Source: Bog-756 sp049517675 (GTDB lineage: Bacteria > Actinomycetota > Acidimicrobiia > Acidimicrobiales > RAAP-2). From it: 64,000 nucleotides of DNA. Shown one piece after another: positions 50,807 through 60,281 of this stretch. Position 1 is the stretch's first letter. The number at the start of each line of letters is the position of its first letter. The translations under genes were made by a program, and so were the position numbers. A model generated the notes under the pieces. It had not been told where the DNA came from and did not search any database. It worked only from the letters and a program-made list of their open reading frames with translations. Location of the stretch: contig JBEKRV010000001.1 in NCBI GenBank assembly GCA_049517675.1, positions 62,001 through 126,000 on the forward strand, given 5' to 3'.

Positions 50807-51883
50807 TCAGCCGTCGTCCAGCTGGCGGTAACGCTTGTCGGCCATGAGGGCGTCGGTCAGCTCGTCCAGGTCACCCATGAGGATGCGGTCCAGCTTGTGC
50901 AGGGTCAATTTGATGCGATGGTCGGTGACCCGATTCTCCTTGTAGTTGTAGGTCCGGATCTTCTCGGACCGTCCCCCGCCACCCACCTGGCTCCGTCGCT
51001 GCTCGGACAGTTCGGCCGCCTGGCGGTCCTGTTCGGCCTTCAACAGACGTGACCGCAGCACGATCATGGCCTTGGCCCGGTTCTGGATCTGACTCTTCTC
51101 GTCCTGCATGGCCACGACGATCCCGGTCGGGAGGTGGGTGATCCGGACCGCCGAGTCGGTGGTGTTGACCGACTGACCCCCCGGCCCGGTGGAGCGGTAG
51201 ACGTCGATCTTCAGGTCGCCAGGGTCGATGTCGACGTCGACCTCCTCGGCCTCGGGCAGCACGGTCACCGCCGCCGACGACGTATGGATCCGACCCTGGG
51301 ACTCGGTGACGGGCACCCGCTGGACCCGGTGGGGACCGCCTTCGTGCTCGAGACGGACCCAGGCGTCCTCACCCTTGACCAGGAAGGTGATCTCGTTGAG
51401 CCCGTCCCGGTCCGACGGGCTCGACGACAGGACGTCGACCTTCCACCCTTTGGATGCCGCGTACCTGGCGTACATGTCGTAGAGGTCCTTGGCGAAGAGG
51501 TTGGCCTCCTCACCCCCTTCTGCCCCACGGATCTCCATGATCACGTTGCGACCGGCGTTGGGGTCGCGCGGGACGAGCAGTAGACGGAGCTCTTCCTCCA
51601 GGCGGGTGACTTCCTCCTCGGCGTGGGAAAGCTCCGTCTGGGCCAGCTCCCGTTCGGCGCCAGCGGAGTCGGACACCATCTCGCGGGCGGCGTCGAGGTC
51701 CTCGATCGCCGACTCGAGGCCCCGGAAGCACGCCACCACCTCCTCGAGCTCGCGATGGCGCCGTGAGACTTCGCGCAGTCGCCTGGGGTCCGCCGAGAGG
51801 TCTGGGTCGTTGAGCTCGGTCAGCACCGACTCGAACTCCTGCTCCAACTCGACCAGGCGTTCCCTCAGGCGGTCGTTGAGCAC
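50807..51883 (-). CDS. prfA: Peptide chain release factor 1
   Basis: A 358-residue RF1 reading UAA and UAG. The codon-recognition motif is RVPVTESQGRIHTS (PVT, the RF1 form), and the peptidyl-transferase motif RSTGPGGQSVNTTDSAVRITHLPTG. N-terminal coiled coil LNDRLRERLVELEQEFESVL. The C-terminus KLTLHKLDRILMGDLDELTDAL is typical. Start GTG 51883, 73 bp after rpmE. Confidence 0.94.
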   Translation of the reverse strand: MLNDRLRERLVELEQEFESVLTELNDPDLSADPRRLREVSRRHRELEEVVACFRGLESAIEDLDAAREMVSDSAGAERELAQTELSHAEEEVTRLEEELRLLLVPRDPNAGRNVIMEIRGAEGGEEANLFAKDLYDMYARYAASKGWKVDVLSSSPSDRDGLNEITFLVKGEDAWVRLEHEGGPHRVQRVPVTESQGRIHTSSAAVTVLPEAEEVDVDIDPGDLKIDVYRSTGPGGQSVNTTDSAVRITHLPTGIVVAMQDEKSQIQNRAKAMIVLRSRLLKAEQDRQAAELSEQRRSQVGGGGRSEKIRTYNYKENRVTDHRIKLTLHKLDRILMGDLDELTDALMADKRYRQLDDG

Positions 51884-51956
51884 GTTGGAGAGGGTAGCGT
51901 CACCCGTCCGACACCCTGGCCGCAGGCTGCGACCGGTGAGGCCGTGGCGCGCCCGC

Positions 51957-52196
51957 TCAGTCGTCGGAGGCGGGGGTGGCCGGCTTCTTCTTGCGGCCCG
52001 AGGCGGCGTAGCGGCGCTGGAAGCGCTCGACGCGGCCTCCGGAGTCCACCAGCTTCTGCTTTCCCGTGAAGAACGGGTGGCACTCGTTGCACAGCTCGAG
52101 GTGGATTTCGGGCTTGGTCGAACGGGTGGTGAAGGTGTTCCCGCATGAGCAGCGAACCGAGGACTCGGCGTAGTCGGGATGGATGTCGGTCTTCAT
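51957..52196 (-). CDS. rpmE: 50S ribosomal protein L31
   Basis: A 79-residue L31 of the zinc-binding (C+) type: MKTDIHPDYAESSVRCSCGNTF with CxC and LELCNECHPFFTGKQKLVDSGGRVERFQRRY with CxxC. The C-terminal tail is basic and then acidic. Presence of the cysteines suggests that a zinc-independent paralogue may be encoded elsewhere. It lies between rho and prfA. Confidence 0.95.
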   Translation of the reverse strand: MKTDIHPDYAESSVRCSCGNTFTTRSTKPEIHLELCNECHPFFTGKQKLVDSGGRVERFQRRYAASGRKKKPATPASDD

Positions 52197-52317
52197 GGAG
52201 ATCTCCTGTGGTGGCGGGGCCGTGGTCGGGGACCGCCCGATTGCAGAGGACAGAGTCTATCGGAACCTGCCCACCCGCCGACCCGGGGTCGGCGGGGTAC
52301 TGGGGTCCGACGGCGGG

Positions 52318-54243
52318 TCAGGTGGCGGGTCCCTTGGCGATCTCGGCCAGGAACTCGTCGTTGCTCTTGGTGGTGCGGATCTTGTCCATGAGGAGCTCGA
52401 GCCCGGCGGCCGCGCTTCCCTCGTTGGCCAGGGCGTTGAGCACCCGGCGGAGCTTCCACACCTGCTGGAGCTGGGACCGGTCGAAGAGGAGCTCCTCGTG
52501 GCGGGTCGAACTGGCGTTGACGTCGATCGAGGGGTACAGCCGGCGCTCGGCCAGTCGCCGGTCGAGCCGGAGCTCCATGTTGCCGGTGCCCTTGAACTCC
52601 TCGAAGATCACTTCGTCCATCTTGGAGCCCGTTTCGACCAGGGCGGTGGCGAGGATGGTCAGCGAGCCCCCCTCCTCGATGTTCCGGGCAGCGCCGAAGA
52701 ACCGCTTCGGCGGGTACAGGGCACCGGAGTCGACGCCACCGGACATGATCCGGCCGGTGGCGGGCTGGGCCAGGTTGTATGCACGGGCCAGACGGGTGAT
52801 GCCGTCGAGGATGATCACGACGTCTCGGCCTGCCTCGACCAGGCGCTTGGCCCGCTCGATGGCGAGCTCGGCCACGGCGGTGTGCTCCTCGGACGGACGG
52901 TCGAACGTGGATGCCACGACCTCGCCCTTCACCGACCGCCGCATGTCCGTCACCTCTTCGGGACGTTCGTCGACGAGCAGGACCATCAGGTGCACGTCGG
53001 GGTTGTTGGCCTCGATCGAGTGGGCGATGTGCTTCATCACCGTGGTCTTGCCCGCCTTGGGAGGCGAGACGATCAGGCCACGCTGCCCCTTTCCGATCGG
53101 CGACAGCAGGTCGACGATGCGGGCGGTCATGTTCTCCTTCTCGCCCGTCATCTCGAGGTGCAGCTTCTCGTCGGGGAACAGCGGCGTGAGGTCCTCGAAG
53201 CGGGGACGGATGCGGGCCACCTCGGGATCCATACCCGAGACGGTGTCGATCTGGAGCAGGGCCGGGAACTTCTCGGTCGTCCCCGCGGGACGGCAGAAGC
53301 CCTCGATGCTGTCACCCTTTCGGAGGGCGAAGCGTCGGGCCTGGCTGATCGAGACGTAGACGTCCTTGGCCGAGGCCAGGTAGCCCTCGCACCGCAGGAA
53401 GCCGTAGCCCTCGTCGCGCAGGTCGAGCAGGCCGCGCACGGGGATGAGCTCGCCCTGGTACTGCTGCTCCTGGTTCCCGTTGCCCTGCAGGTCGCCCTCG
53501 GGTCCGCCCTGGCGGTCCCGTCCGCGGCGACGTCGGTTCGACCGGCGGTTGCCCAGGTCGTCGCCTCCCCCGCCCTGGTTGGCCTGGTTGCCCTGGTTGC
53601 CCCGGTTATTGCCCTGGCTGTTGCGGTTCCCCTGGTTCTGGTTTCCCTGGCTGTTGCGGTTCCCCTGGTTCTGGTTTCCCTGGCTGTTGCGGTTGTTGCG
53701 GTTGCCCTGGTTCTGGTTGCCACCCTGCCCGCCGACCTGGGTGTTCGGGCGCCCCTGGACGGCACTCCCGTTCTGACCGGCCCGACCGTTGTCGTCGGAG
53801 GTACCGGCCTCGGTGGTGGCCCCTTCGGCGGCTGGCTTGCCCGCCCCGGGGATGTCGTCGAAGTCGTAGTCGAGCTCGACGGAGACATCCACGGCTGCTG
53901 CGTCGTCGGCCGGTCCGAACGACTGGACGGCCGGGGACCGGCGGGGAGGGGAGGGTGCGGTCCCGGGGTCGGCGTGGTCACCATTTCCGTTGGGCGCCTC
54001 GCCGGTGTCCACGGTCGGGCGGCTCCGTCCGCCCCTCGGCGTCCTCGACGACGGGGGGGCGGCGGGAGTGTCGGGCGGGGAGTCGTCCACGGCGACACCG
54101 GTTGCCTTCAAGATGCCGTCGATGATGTCGGCCTTCTTGGTCCTGGTGTTGGTCTTCACAGACAGGGCCTGTGCGATCGCATGGAGCTCTTCGCGCTCCT
54201 TGCCCTCCAACACCGAGCGCTCGAGCTGCTGTTCCGCAGTCAT
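52318..54243 (-). CDS. rho: Transcription termination factor Rho with Asn/Gln-rich insertion
   Basis: A 641-residue Rho, about 220 residues longer than E. coli Rho. Residues 1-50 are the Rho N-terminal helical domain (REELHAIAQALSVKTNTRTKKADIIDGILKATG). Then come an acidic/Pro-rich segment and ~157-235 a low-complexity stretch of Gly, Asn, Gln and Arg (NRNSQGNQNQG repeats). The RNA-binding CSD (GLLDLRDEGYGFLRCEGYL) and the ATPase with Walker A SPPKAGKTT (~393) and the hydrolysis motif VMVLLVDERPEEVTDM follow. ATG 54243. It unwinds RNA to release transcripts. Confidence 0.93.
   Translation of the reverse strand: MTAEQQLERSVLEGKEREELHAIAQALSVKTNTRTKKADIIDGILKATGVAVDDSPPDTPAAPPSSRTPRGGRSRPTVDTGEAPNGNGDHADPGTAPSPPRRSPAVQSFGPADDAAAVDVSVELDYDFDDIPGAGKPAAEGATTEAGTSDDNGRAGQNGSAVQGRPNTQVGGQGGNQNQGNRNNRNSQGNQNQGNRNSQGNQNQGNRNSQGNNRGNQGNQANQGGGGDDLGNRRSNRRRRGRDRQGGPEGDLQGNGNQEQQYQGELIPVRGLLDLRDEGYGFLRCEGYLASAKDVYVSISQARRFALRKGDSIEGFCRPAGTTEKFPALLQIDTVSGMDPEVARIRPRFEDLTPLFPDEKLHLEMTGEKENMTARIVDLLSPIGKGQRGLIVSPPKAGKTTVMKHIAHSIEANNPDVHLMVLLVDERPEEVTDMRRSVKGEVVASTFDRPSEEHTAVAELAIERAKRLVEAGRDVVIILDGITRLARAYNLAQPATGRIMSGGVDSGALYPPKRFFGAARNIEEGGSLTILATALVETGSKMDEVIFEEFKGTGNMELRLDRRLAERRLYPSIDVNASSTRHEELLFDRSQLQQVWKLRRVLNALANEGSAAAGLELLMDKIRTTKSNDEFLAEIAKGPAT
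53539..53775 (-). repeat. Degenerate tandem repeats encoding the Asn/Gln-rich part of Rho
   Basis: Imperfect tandem units of about 30 bp encode NRNSQGNQNQG-type repeats; the units between ~53640 and 53700 are nearly identical in DNA, so the copy number may vary among strains. Confidence 0.7.
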
Positions 54244-54529
54244 CGGCTTCCTCGTTTCAACATGTCCTCGTTGGCGGATGGGAGAGATCCCACAGCCAGG
54301 GAAATAAAGGGGTGGGGACGTGGGAACCCGGGCACTACCCCGGTCGCCACTCCCCCCGACGCCGGCACGGGCTGGTCGAGAGAGTCGAACCAGGATGCCC
54401 CGTCCGCACGCCCGAGCGGGCATATTGCGAAGGCGAAGGTGCTATCAGCATACAGGTTCCTGGGCCCGTTCGGCAACCATCCCCGGGGGGACGCCGTCGC
54501 CACCGCCGACGCCACCGCGGGGCCTCGGC

Positions 54530-55630
54530 TCAGAGTGAGAGTTCGTGGAGCACCGCGCCGAGGTCGGCGTCGACCACGGTCGGGACCGATATCTGGCTGA
54601 TGGCGATGTCGGGGTCCTTCAGCCCGTGCCCGGTCAGCACGCAGACCACCGTCGCCCCGGCACCGAGGTCGTCGGGCAGCCCCGCCTGCAGCAGGCCCGC
54701 GACCGATGCGGCGGATGCGGGCTCGCAGAAGACCGACTCCTCGGCCGCCAGGAACCGGTACGCCTCGAGGATCTCGTCGTCGGTCACCGCGGCGATGCCG
54801 CCGCCGGACTCGGCGGCGGCGGAGGTCGCCCCGTACCAACTGGCGGGATTGCCGATCCGGATGGCGGTCGCCACCGTGTCGGGATGCTCGATCGGGTGCC
54901 CGGCCACGATGGGGGCCGCACCGGCGGCCTGGAACCCGAGCATGCGGGGCAGGCGGGTGGAGCGCCCCGCCTCCTTGAACTCGAGGTAGCCCTTCCAGTA
55001 GGCCGTGATGTTGCCCGCGTTCCCAACCGGGATGCAGTGGACGTCGGGGGCGTCGCCGAGCTGGTCCACGATCTCGAAGGCGCCGGACTTCTGCCCCTCG
55101 ATGCGGTACGGGTTCACCGAGTTGACCACCGTCACCGGCGCCTTCTGGCCGAGGTCACGGACGATCTCGAGAGCCTGGTCGAAGTTGCCGCGCAGCTGCA
55201 GCACCCTGGCCCCGTGGATCAGCGCCTGGGCCAGCTTGCCGAGGGCGATGTGACCTTCCGGGATGAGGACCGCGCAGGTGAGCCCGGCCCGGGCGCTGAA
55301 GGCGGCCGCCGATGCCGACGTGTTCCCGGTCGAAGCGCAGACCACGGCCTCGGCCCCCTCCTCCACCGCCTTGGAGATGGCCATGGTCATGCCCCGGTCC
55401 TTGAACGACCCGGTCGGATTGGCCCCTTCGATCTTGAGGAGGACCCGGGCGCCGATCCGGGCCGACAGACGGGGTGCCTCGAGGAGGGGGGTGCCCCCTT
55501 CGAGGAGGGTGATCACGGGTGTGTTCGCGGTGACGGGCAGGAACTCCCGGTACTCCTCGATGACCCCGCGCCAGGAGAGGGCCCGCTCACCTGTGGCCGC
55601 CCCGTCGCTCACGTCGCTCACGTCGCTCAC
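54530..55630 (-). CDS. thrC: Threonine synthase
   Basis: A 366-residue PLP enzyme converting O-phosphohomoserine to threonine. The PLP-Lys lies in GANPTGSFKDRGMTMAISKA, CASTGNTSASAAAFSARAG and IPVGNAGNITAYWKGY follow, with a C-terminal TGHGLKDPD. The N-terminus MSDVSDVSDG is made of a 9-bp tandem repeat, so the true start among three GTGs is uncertain. The first GTG overlaps the hom stop by 4 bp, so the two are coupled. Confidence 0.92.
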   Translation of the reverse strand: MSDVSDVSDGAATGERALSWRGVIEEYREFLPVTANTPVITLLEGGTPLLEAPRLSARIGARVLLKIEGANPTGSFKDRGMTMAISKAVEEGAEAVVCASTGNTSASAAAFSARAGLTCAVLIPEGHIALGKLAQALIHGARVLQLRGNFDQALEIVRDLGQKAPVTVVNSVNPYRIEGQKSGAFEIVDQLGDAPDVHCIPVGNAGNITAYWKGYLEFKEAGRSTRLPRMLGFQAAGAAPIVAGHPIEHPDTVATAIRIGNPASWYGATSAAAESGGGIAAVTDDEILEAYRFLAAEESVFCEPASAASVAGLLQAGLPDDLGAGATVVCVLTGHGLKDPDIAISQISVPTVVDADLGAVLHELSL

Positions 55631-56934
55631 GTCGCACCCACGATCCGCATCAGGCCTCCGATCCGCTCCACCGAATCCAGTCCGCCGAGGTCGGCCAGTG
55701 TGGCCCGCACGTCGCCCTCCCGCGCAAGGTGGGTCACGAAGACCAGGCGGGCGCCGTTGACGGCGCCCTCCTGCTCGACCGACCGGATGGACACCCCGTT
55801 CGCCCCGAAGGCGGTGGTCACCGCGCCGAGAACGCCGGGCCGGTCGGCCACGTCGAGGCTGATGTAGAAGCCGGCGACGAGATCGTCCCCGGAAACCAGG
55901 TGGGCCGGTTGGCGATCGGGTGCCGGGGCGGTCGTGCCGGCCAGGAGGTTGCGGGTGGCGTCGATCAGGTCGCCCACGACGGCGCTGGCCGTGGGCAGCC
56001 CGCCGGCGCCCTGGCCGTAGAGCATGAGCTCGCCGGCCGCCTCGCCCTCGATGAACACCGCGTTGAATGCATCGCGCACCCCCGCCAGCGGGTGGGAGTT
56101 CGGCACGAGCGCCGGGTGGACCCGGACCGAGAGCCCATGGTGGCCGGCCCGCTCGACGACGGCCAGCAGCTTGATCACGTAGCCCGACCGCCGGGCGAAG
56201 GCGACGTCGGCCGAGGTGATCCCGGTGATGCCCTCACGGGCGACGGCGTCGTCCGAGACGTTGTACCCGAAGGCGACACCGGCCAGGATGGCGGCCTTGG
56301 CCGCGGCGTCGAAGCCCCCGACGTCGGCGGTGGGGTCCCGTTCGGCCAGACCCAGCTCCTGGGCCTCGACCAGCACCGAGGCGAAGTCGGCGCCCTGCTC
56401 CCCCATCCTGGTCAGGATGAAGTTGGTGGTCCCGTTGACGATCCCCATGACCCGGTGGATCCGCTCGCCGGTGAGCGACTCGCGCAGGGCCCGGACCAGC
56501 GGGATGGCACCGGCCACGGCGGCCTCGTACAGCAGGTCCACGCCCCGTTTACTGGCAAGCGTCCGCAGCGACACCCCGTCGTGGGACGCCAGCAGGGCCT
56601 TGTTGGCCGTCACCACCGGACGTCCGGCGTCGAGAGCCACGCGGACCAGCGCGCCGGCCGGCTCGAGTCCGCCGATCAGCTCGACCACGATGTCGACCGA
56701 CGGATCGGCCACCAGTGACGCGGCGTCGGTCGTGAGGAGGTCCCGCGGGACGTGGTCGGGGCGGGGGGCGTCGGGATCGACGACGGCGATCCCGGTGATG
56801 ACGAAACGGGCGCCCGACTGGACGGCGAGGGCGTCGCCCCGGGTCTGGAGGATGCCGACCAGGGCGCTGCCGACGTTGCCGCAGCCGAGGATCGCCACCC
56901 GTACGTCGCGGGGTGTCGTCGGTGCCGAGGTCAC
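55627..56934 (-). CDS. hom: Homoserine dehydrogenase
   Basis: A 435-residue enzyme reducing aspartate semialdehyde to homoserine: NAD(P) site VAILGCGNVGSALVGIL, catalytic domain VTANKALLASHDG and GIVNGTTNFILTRM, DPTADVGGFDAAAKAAIL, and a C-terminal ACT domain (VADRPGVLGAVTTAFGANGVSIRSVEQ) for threonine feedback. It is followed by thrC and preceded by lysA 50 bp away. Confidence 0.94.
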   Translation of the reverse strand: MTSAPTTPRDVRVAILGCGNVGSALVGILQTRGDALAVQSGARFVITGIAVVDPDAPRPDHVPRDLLTTDAASLVADPSVDIVVELIGGLEPAGALVRVALDAGRPVVTANKALLASHDGVSLRTLASKRGVDLLYEAAVAGAIPLVRALRESLTGERIHRVMGIVNGTTNFILTRMGEQGADFASVLVEAQELGLAERDPTADVGGFDAAAKAAILAGVAFGYNVSDDAVAREGITGITSADVAFARRSGYVIKLLAVVERAGHHGLSVRVHPALVPNSHPLAGVRDAFNAVFIEGEAAGELMLYGQGAGGLPTASAVVGDLIDATRNLLAGTTAPAPDRQPAHLVSGDDLVAGFYISLDVADRPGVLGAVTTAFGANGVSIRSVEQEGAVNGARLVFVTHLAREGDVRATLADLGGLDSVERIGGLMRIVGAT

Positions 56935-56984
56935 CCGGTCACGCTACCGCCTCGGCGAGGAGAGGACGGCCGGTCCGGGCCTCG

Positions 56985-58322
56985 TCAGACGTCCAGTCGG
57001 ACCATGTCGTCGAGTGTCTCGCGGCGCACCACCGTCCGGGCCACGCCGTCGGCCACGAACACCACCGCCGGCCGGGGCACCTTGTTGTAGTTGGAGGCCA
57101 TCGAGTGGCCGTACGCGCCGGTCACCGGCGTGCACAGGACGTCGCCGACCGCCAGGTCGTCCGGCACGTACCCGTCGGCCACGATCACGTCCCCGGTCTC
57201 GCAGTGCTTGCCCACCACACGCACCGGCACCGGTCGGGGCGCAGCGACCTCGCGGGGAAGGAACGCCTCGTAGCCGCTTCCGTAGAGGACCGGCCGGGGG
57301 TTGTCGCTCATCCCGCCGTCGACCGACACGTAGGTGCGGTGGCCGGGGACGTCCTTGACCGTCCCCACCCGGTACAGGGTGATGCCGGCCGCGGCCACGA
57401 TCGACCGTCCGGGCTCGGCGGTGACGCGGACCGTGTCGGCGATCCCCGCCCTTCGGCACGCGTCGCGGACGGACGCGGCCCACTCGGCCATCGGCGGAGC
57501 CTCCTCGCCGTTCACATAGGCCACTCCGAGCCCGCCCCCCACCACCAGCTCCGGCAGTCCGAGCGGGGCGAAGAAGTCGGCCAGCACGTCGATGGCCTGG
57601 GCGAACGGCTCGAGGGCGAACACCTGGCTGCCCAGGTGCGCGTGGATCCCCACGAACTCCACGACGCCCTCGGCATCCAGCCGAGCCAGGCGCTCGACGG
57701 CACGTGCGGCCGCGCCGGAAGCGAGCCCGAAGCCGAATTTCGAGTCTTCTTGGCCGGTCCTGACGAACTCGTGGGTGTGGACCTCCACCCCGGGGGTGAT
57801 CCGGGCCAGCACCTTCGGTCGCCATCTGAGGGCGGCCTCGCCGTCGTCGGGGCCGCCCTCGAGCTCCGGGGGGGCCGCGACCAGCCGTTCGATCCGGTCG
57901 ATCTCCTCGGAGGAGTCGACGACGATGCGGCCGACCCCCACCGAAAGAGCGGAGGCGAGCTCTTCGGTCGACTTGTTGTTGCCGTGGAGCACCAATCGGT
58001 CGGCGGGGACGCCGGCGGTGAGCGCCACGTGCAACTCACCACCGGTCGACACATCGAGGCACATCCCCTCCTCGTAGGCGAGACGGGCCATGGCCACGCA
58101 CAGGAAGGCCTTGGTCGCGTAGGCGACGCCGTCGCCCCACGCGGCCACGGCCTCGCGGCACGCGGCACGTAGGTGGGCCTCGTCATAGACGAACAGCGGC
58201 GTGCCGTGGGTCCCGGCGAGCTCGACCACGTCACAGCCGCCGATGGCGAGTCGTCCGTCGGCGCCGATGACCGCGGTGGCCGGGAGGAGGTCGGTGTCGA
58301 CCGGGCCGGTCGGGACGGACAT
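56985..58322 (-). CDS. lysA: Diaminopimelate decarboxylase
   Basis: A 445-residue fold-type III PLP enzyme forming lysine from meso-DAP. The PLP-Lys is in DGVAYATKAFLCVAMARL, followed by GIHAHLGSQVFALEPF, GGGLGVAYV, AEPGRSIVAAAGITLYRVG and VVGKHCETGDVIVADG with the catalytic Cys contributed across the dimer. ATG 58322 lies 2 bp after the argS stop, so the two are cotranscribed, the usual actinobacterial argS-lysA order. Confidence 0.94.
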   Translation of the reverse strand: MSVPTGPVDTDLLPATAVIGADGRLAIGGCDVVELAGTHGTPLFVYDEAHLRAACREAVAAWGDGVAYATKAFLCVAMARLAYEEGMCLDVSTGGELHVALTAGVPADRLVLHGNNKSTEELASALSVGVGRIVVDSSEEIDRIERLVAAPPELEGGPDDGEAALRWRPKVLARITPGVEVHTHEFVRTGQEDSKFGFGLASGAAARAVERLARLDAEGVVEFVGIHAHLGSQVFALEPFAQAIDVLADFFAPLGLPELVVGGGLGVAYVNGEEAPPMAEWAASVRDACRRAGIADTVRVTAEPGRSIVAAAGITLYRVGTVKDVPGHRTYVSVDGGMSDNPRPVLYGSGYEAFLPREVAAPRPVPVRVVGKHCETGDVIVADGYVPDDLAVGDVLCTPVTGAYGHSMASNYNKVPRPAVVFVADGVARTVVRRETLDDMVRLDV

Positions 58323-58324
58323 CC

Positions 58325-60016
58325 TTACATCGCCTCGGGCGCGGACACCCCGAGCAGGCCGAGGCCGATGGCCAGCCCGATGCGCGAACCTTCGACGAGC
58401 CAGAGCCGGGCCTGGGCCAGTGCCGGGTCGACATCGTCGGCCAGGATCGGGCAGTCGTGGTAGAAGCCGTGGAAGCACGACGCCAGACGCCGGACCCACG
58501 TGGTGACCTTGGTCGGGGCCCGGTCGACGGCCGCGTCGGCCACCACCTCGGGCAGCTCTTCCAGGCAGCGGAGTAGTTCGAGCTCGCGTGGGTGGGTGAG
58601 CAACGACAGGTCGACCTCGGAGAGCGGGGCCCTGACGATGCCGCGCTCGGCGGCCTTGCGGCCGACCCCGCCGATCCGGGCGCTCGCCATCTGCACGTAG
58701 AAGACTGGGTTCTCGACCGACTGCTCGCGCACGGTGGCGAGGTCGAACGTGGTGGCCTGGTCCAGCGTGCTCATGAGGCTGAGGATGCGGGTGGCGTCGG
58801 GACCGATATCGGCGATGACGGTGTCGAGGTCGATGGCGTTGCCCGCCCGCTTCCCCATCTTGACCGCCTCGTCGCCGTCCACGAGGGAGACCATCTGGCC
58901 GAGCTTGACCTCGAGCCGCGACGGGTCGACGCCGAGCGCCTCGACCCCGGCCATCAGGCTGGCCACCTGGCCATGGTGGTCCGCCCCGAACACGTCGATG
59001 ACCCGGTCGAACCCACGCACCAGGAACTTGTCGCGGTGGTAGGCGAGGTCGCCGGCCAGGTAGGTGGCGTCCCCGTTTGCCTTACGGAGCACCCGGTCGC
59101 GGGTGTCACCGAGCTCGGTGGCCCGGAACCAGGTGGCCCCGTCCTGCTCGAAGACGAGTCCCTTGGCGGCCAGGAGGGCGATCGTCTCGTCGACGGCGCC
59201 GCTCTCCTCGATGGAGGCCTGGGAGTACCACTCGTCGAAGACGATCCCCACCGAAGCGAGTGTCGCCTTGATCCGCTCCAGGATGTGCTCGGCCGCCCAC
59301 CGGCCGGCGACGGTGACATCGTCGGGACCGTCGTAGGAGGCGGCCAGATCGGTCACGTACTGGCCCTGGTAGCCACCCTCGGGCACCTCCTCCCCCTTGT
59401 GACGGGCCAGCAGGCTCATCCCGAGCGTCCGGATCTGGCCGCCGGTGTCGTTCACGTAGTACTCGCGGGACACCACGTGGCCGCTCCGGTCGAGGACCCG
59501 GGCCAGGGCATCCCCGTAGCTGCCCCACCAGCCGTTCCCGACGTGGATCGGGCCGGTGGGGTTCGCCGAGATGAACTCGACCTGGACCTTCTCCCCATGG
59601 CCGACGTCGGGACGGGCGTATCCCTGTTCCCCCTCCTCGAGGACCGCGTACAGGGCGTCGTGCAGCCAACCGTCGTCCAGCCGGAAGTTGACGAACCCGG
59701 GCCCGGCCACCTCGGCGGCGACCACGTGGTCCGGTAGGTCCCGCTGCAGCACGTCCACGATCGACGCGGCCAGCACCCGGGGACTGGTCGCCGCCCTCTT
59801 GGCCGTGACCATGGCGATGTTGGTCGACCAGTCGCCGTGCTCGCGGCTGGCCGGACGCTCCAGGTGGACCGAGGACGGCTCGACGGCCAGGTCCAGACCC
59901 TGGTCGGCGGCCACGACCGCCACCGCAGCGCTCACGGCGTCGGCCAGTTGCTCGCGGATCGGCCGGTACACGGATGCGGTCGCGCTCGTGTGGTCAGGGT
60001 CGTCGGGTGCGGACAT
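58325..60016 (-). CDS. argS: Arginyl-tRNA synthetase
   Basis: A 563-residue class I synthetase: N-terminal Add-1 domain (REQLADAVSAAVAVVAADQGL), signature ISANPTGPIHVGNGWWGSYGD with the HIGH-type motif reading HVGN, the LARHKG region, and KMGKRAGN in the KMSKS place, then the anticodon-binding DALR domain to the end (FHGFYHDCPIL). The final His of HIGH being Asn is unusual. ATG 60016 rather than 60040. A tRNA-Arg gene lies 131 bp away in divergent orientation. Confidence 0.93.
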   Translation of the reverse strand: MSAPDDPDHTSATASVYRPIREQLADAVSAAVAVVAADQGLDLAVEPSSVHLERPASREHGDWSTNIAMVTAKRAATSPRVLAASIVDVLQRDLPDHVVAAEVAGPGFVNFRLDDGWLHDALYAVLEEGEQGYARPDVGHGEKVQVEFISANPTGPIHVGNGWWGSYGDALARVLDRSGHVVSREYYVNDTGGQIRTLGMSLLARHKGEEVPEGGYQGQYVTDLAASYDGPDDVTVAGRWAAEHILERIKATLASVGIVFDEWYSQASIEESGAVDETIALLAAKGLVFEQDGATWFRATELGDTRDRVLRKANGDATYLAGDLAYHRDKFLVRGFDRVIDVFGADHHGQVASLMAGVEALGVDPSRLEVKLGQMVSLVDGDEAVKMGKRAGNAIDLDTVIADIGPDATRILSLMSTLDQATTFDLATVREQSVENPVFYVQMASARIGGVGRKAAERGIVRAPLSEVDLSLLTHPRELELLRCLEELPEVVADAAVDRAPTKVTTWVRRLASCFHGFYHDCPILADDVDPALAQARLWLVEGSRIGLAIGLGLLGVSAPEAM

Positions 60017-60147
60017 CGTGGCCCGAGGATACGCGGTCACGGCCCGCCCGCCGGCCGGGGCGGAGAGCGGACCGCGGTGTTGGCACTAGAGTTGCCTGTT
60101 CTGAAGTGGTTCGCCGGACGTGGGACTCCGGTCACGGACCCACTGCT

Positions 60148-60222
60148 GCCCCTGTAGCTCAGCGGATAGAGCGTCGGCCTCCGGAGCCGAAAGCGCAGGT
60201 TCGAGTCCTGCCAGGGGCACCA
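60148..60222 (+). tRNA. tRNA-Arg (anticodon CCG), CCA encoded
   Basis: GCCCCTG at 60148-60154 pairs with CAGGGGC at 60212-60218, discriminator A and genomic CCA (60220-60222). D-arm TAGCTCAGCGGATAGAGC, anticodon stem TCGGC/GCCGA around loop CTCCGGA giving anticodon CCG, T-arm with GGTTCGAGTCC. Reads CGG codons. It sits between argS and an accessory-looking STAND gene. Confidence 0.95.
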
Positions 60223-60281
60223 CAAAGTCATTATCCGGGCCAGGTACACAGGACCGGCCGCCGTGGCCGGGAAGCGGACAC

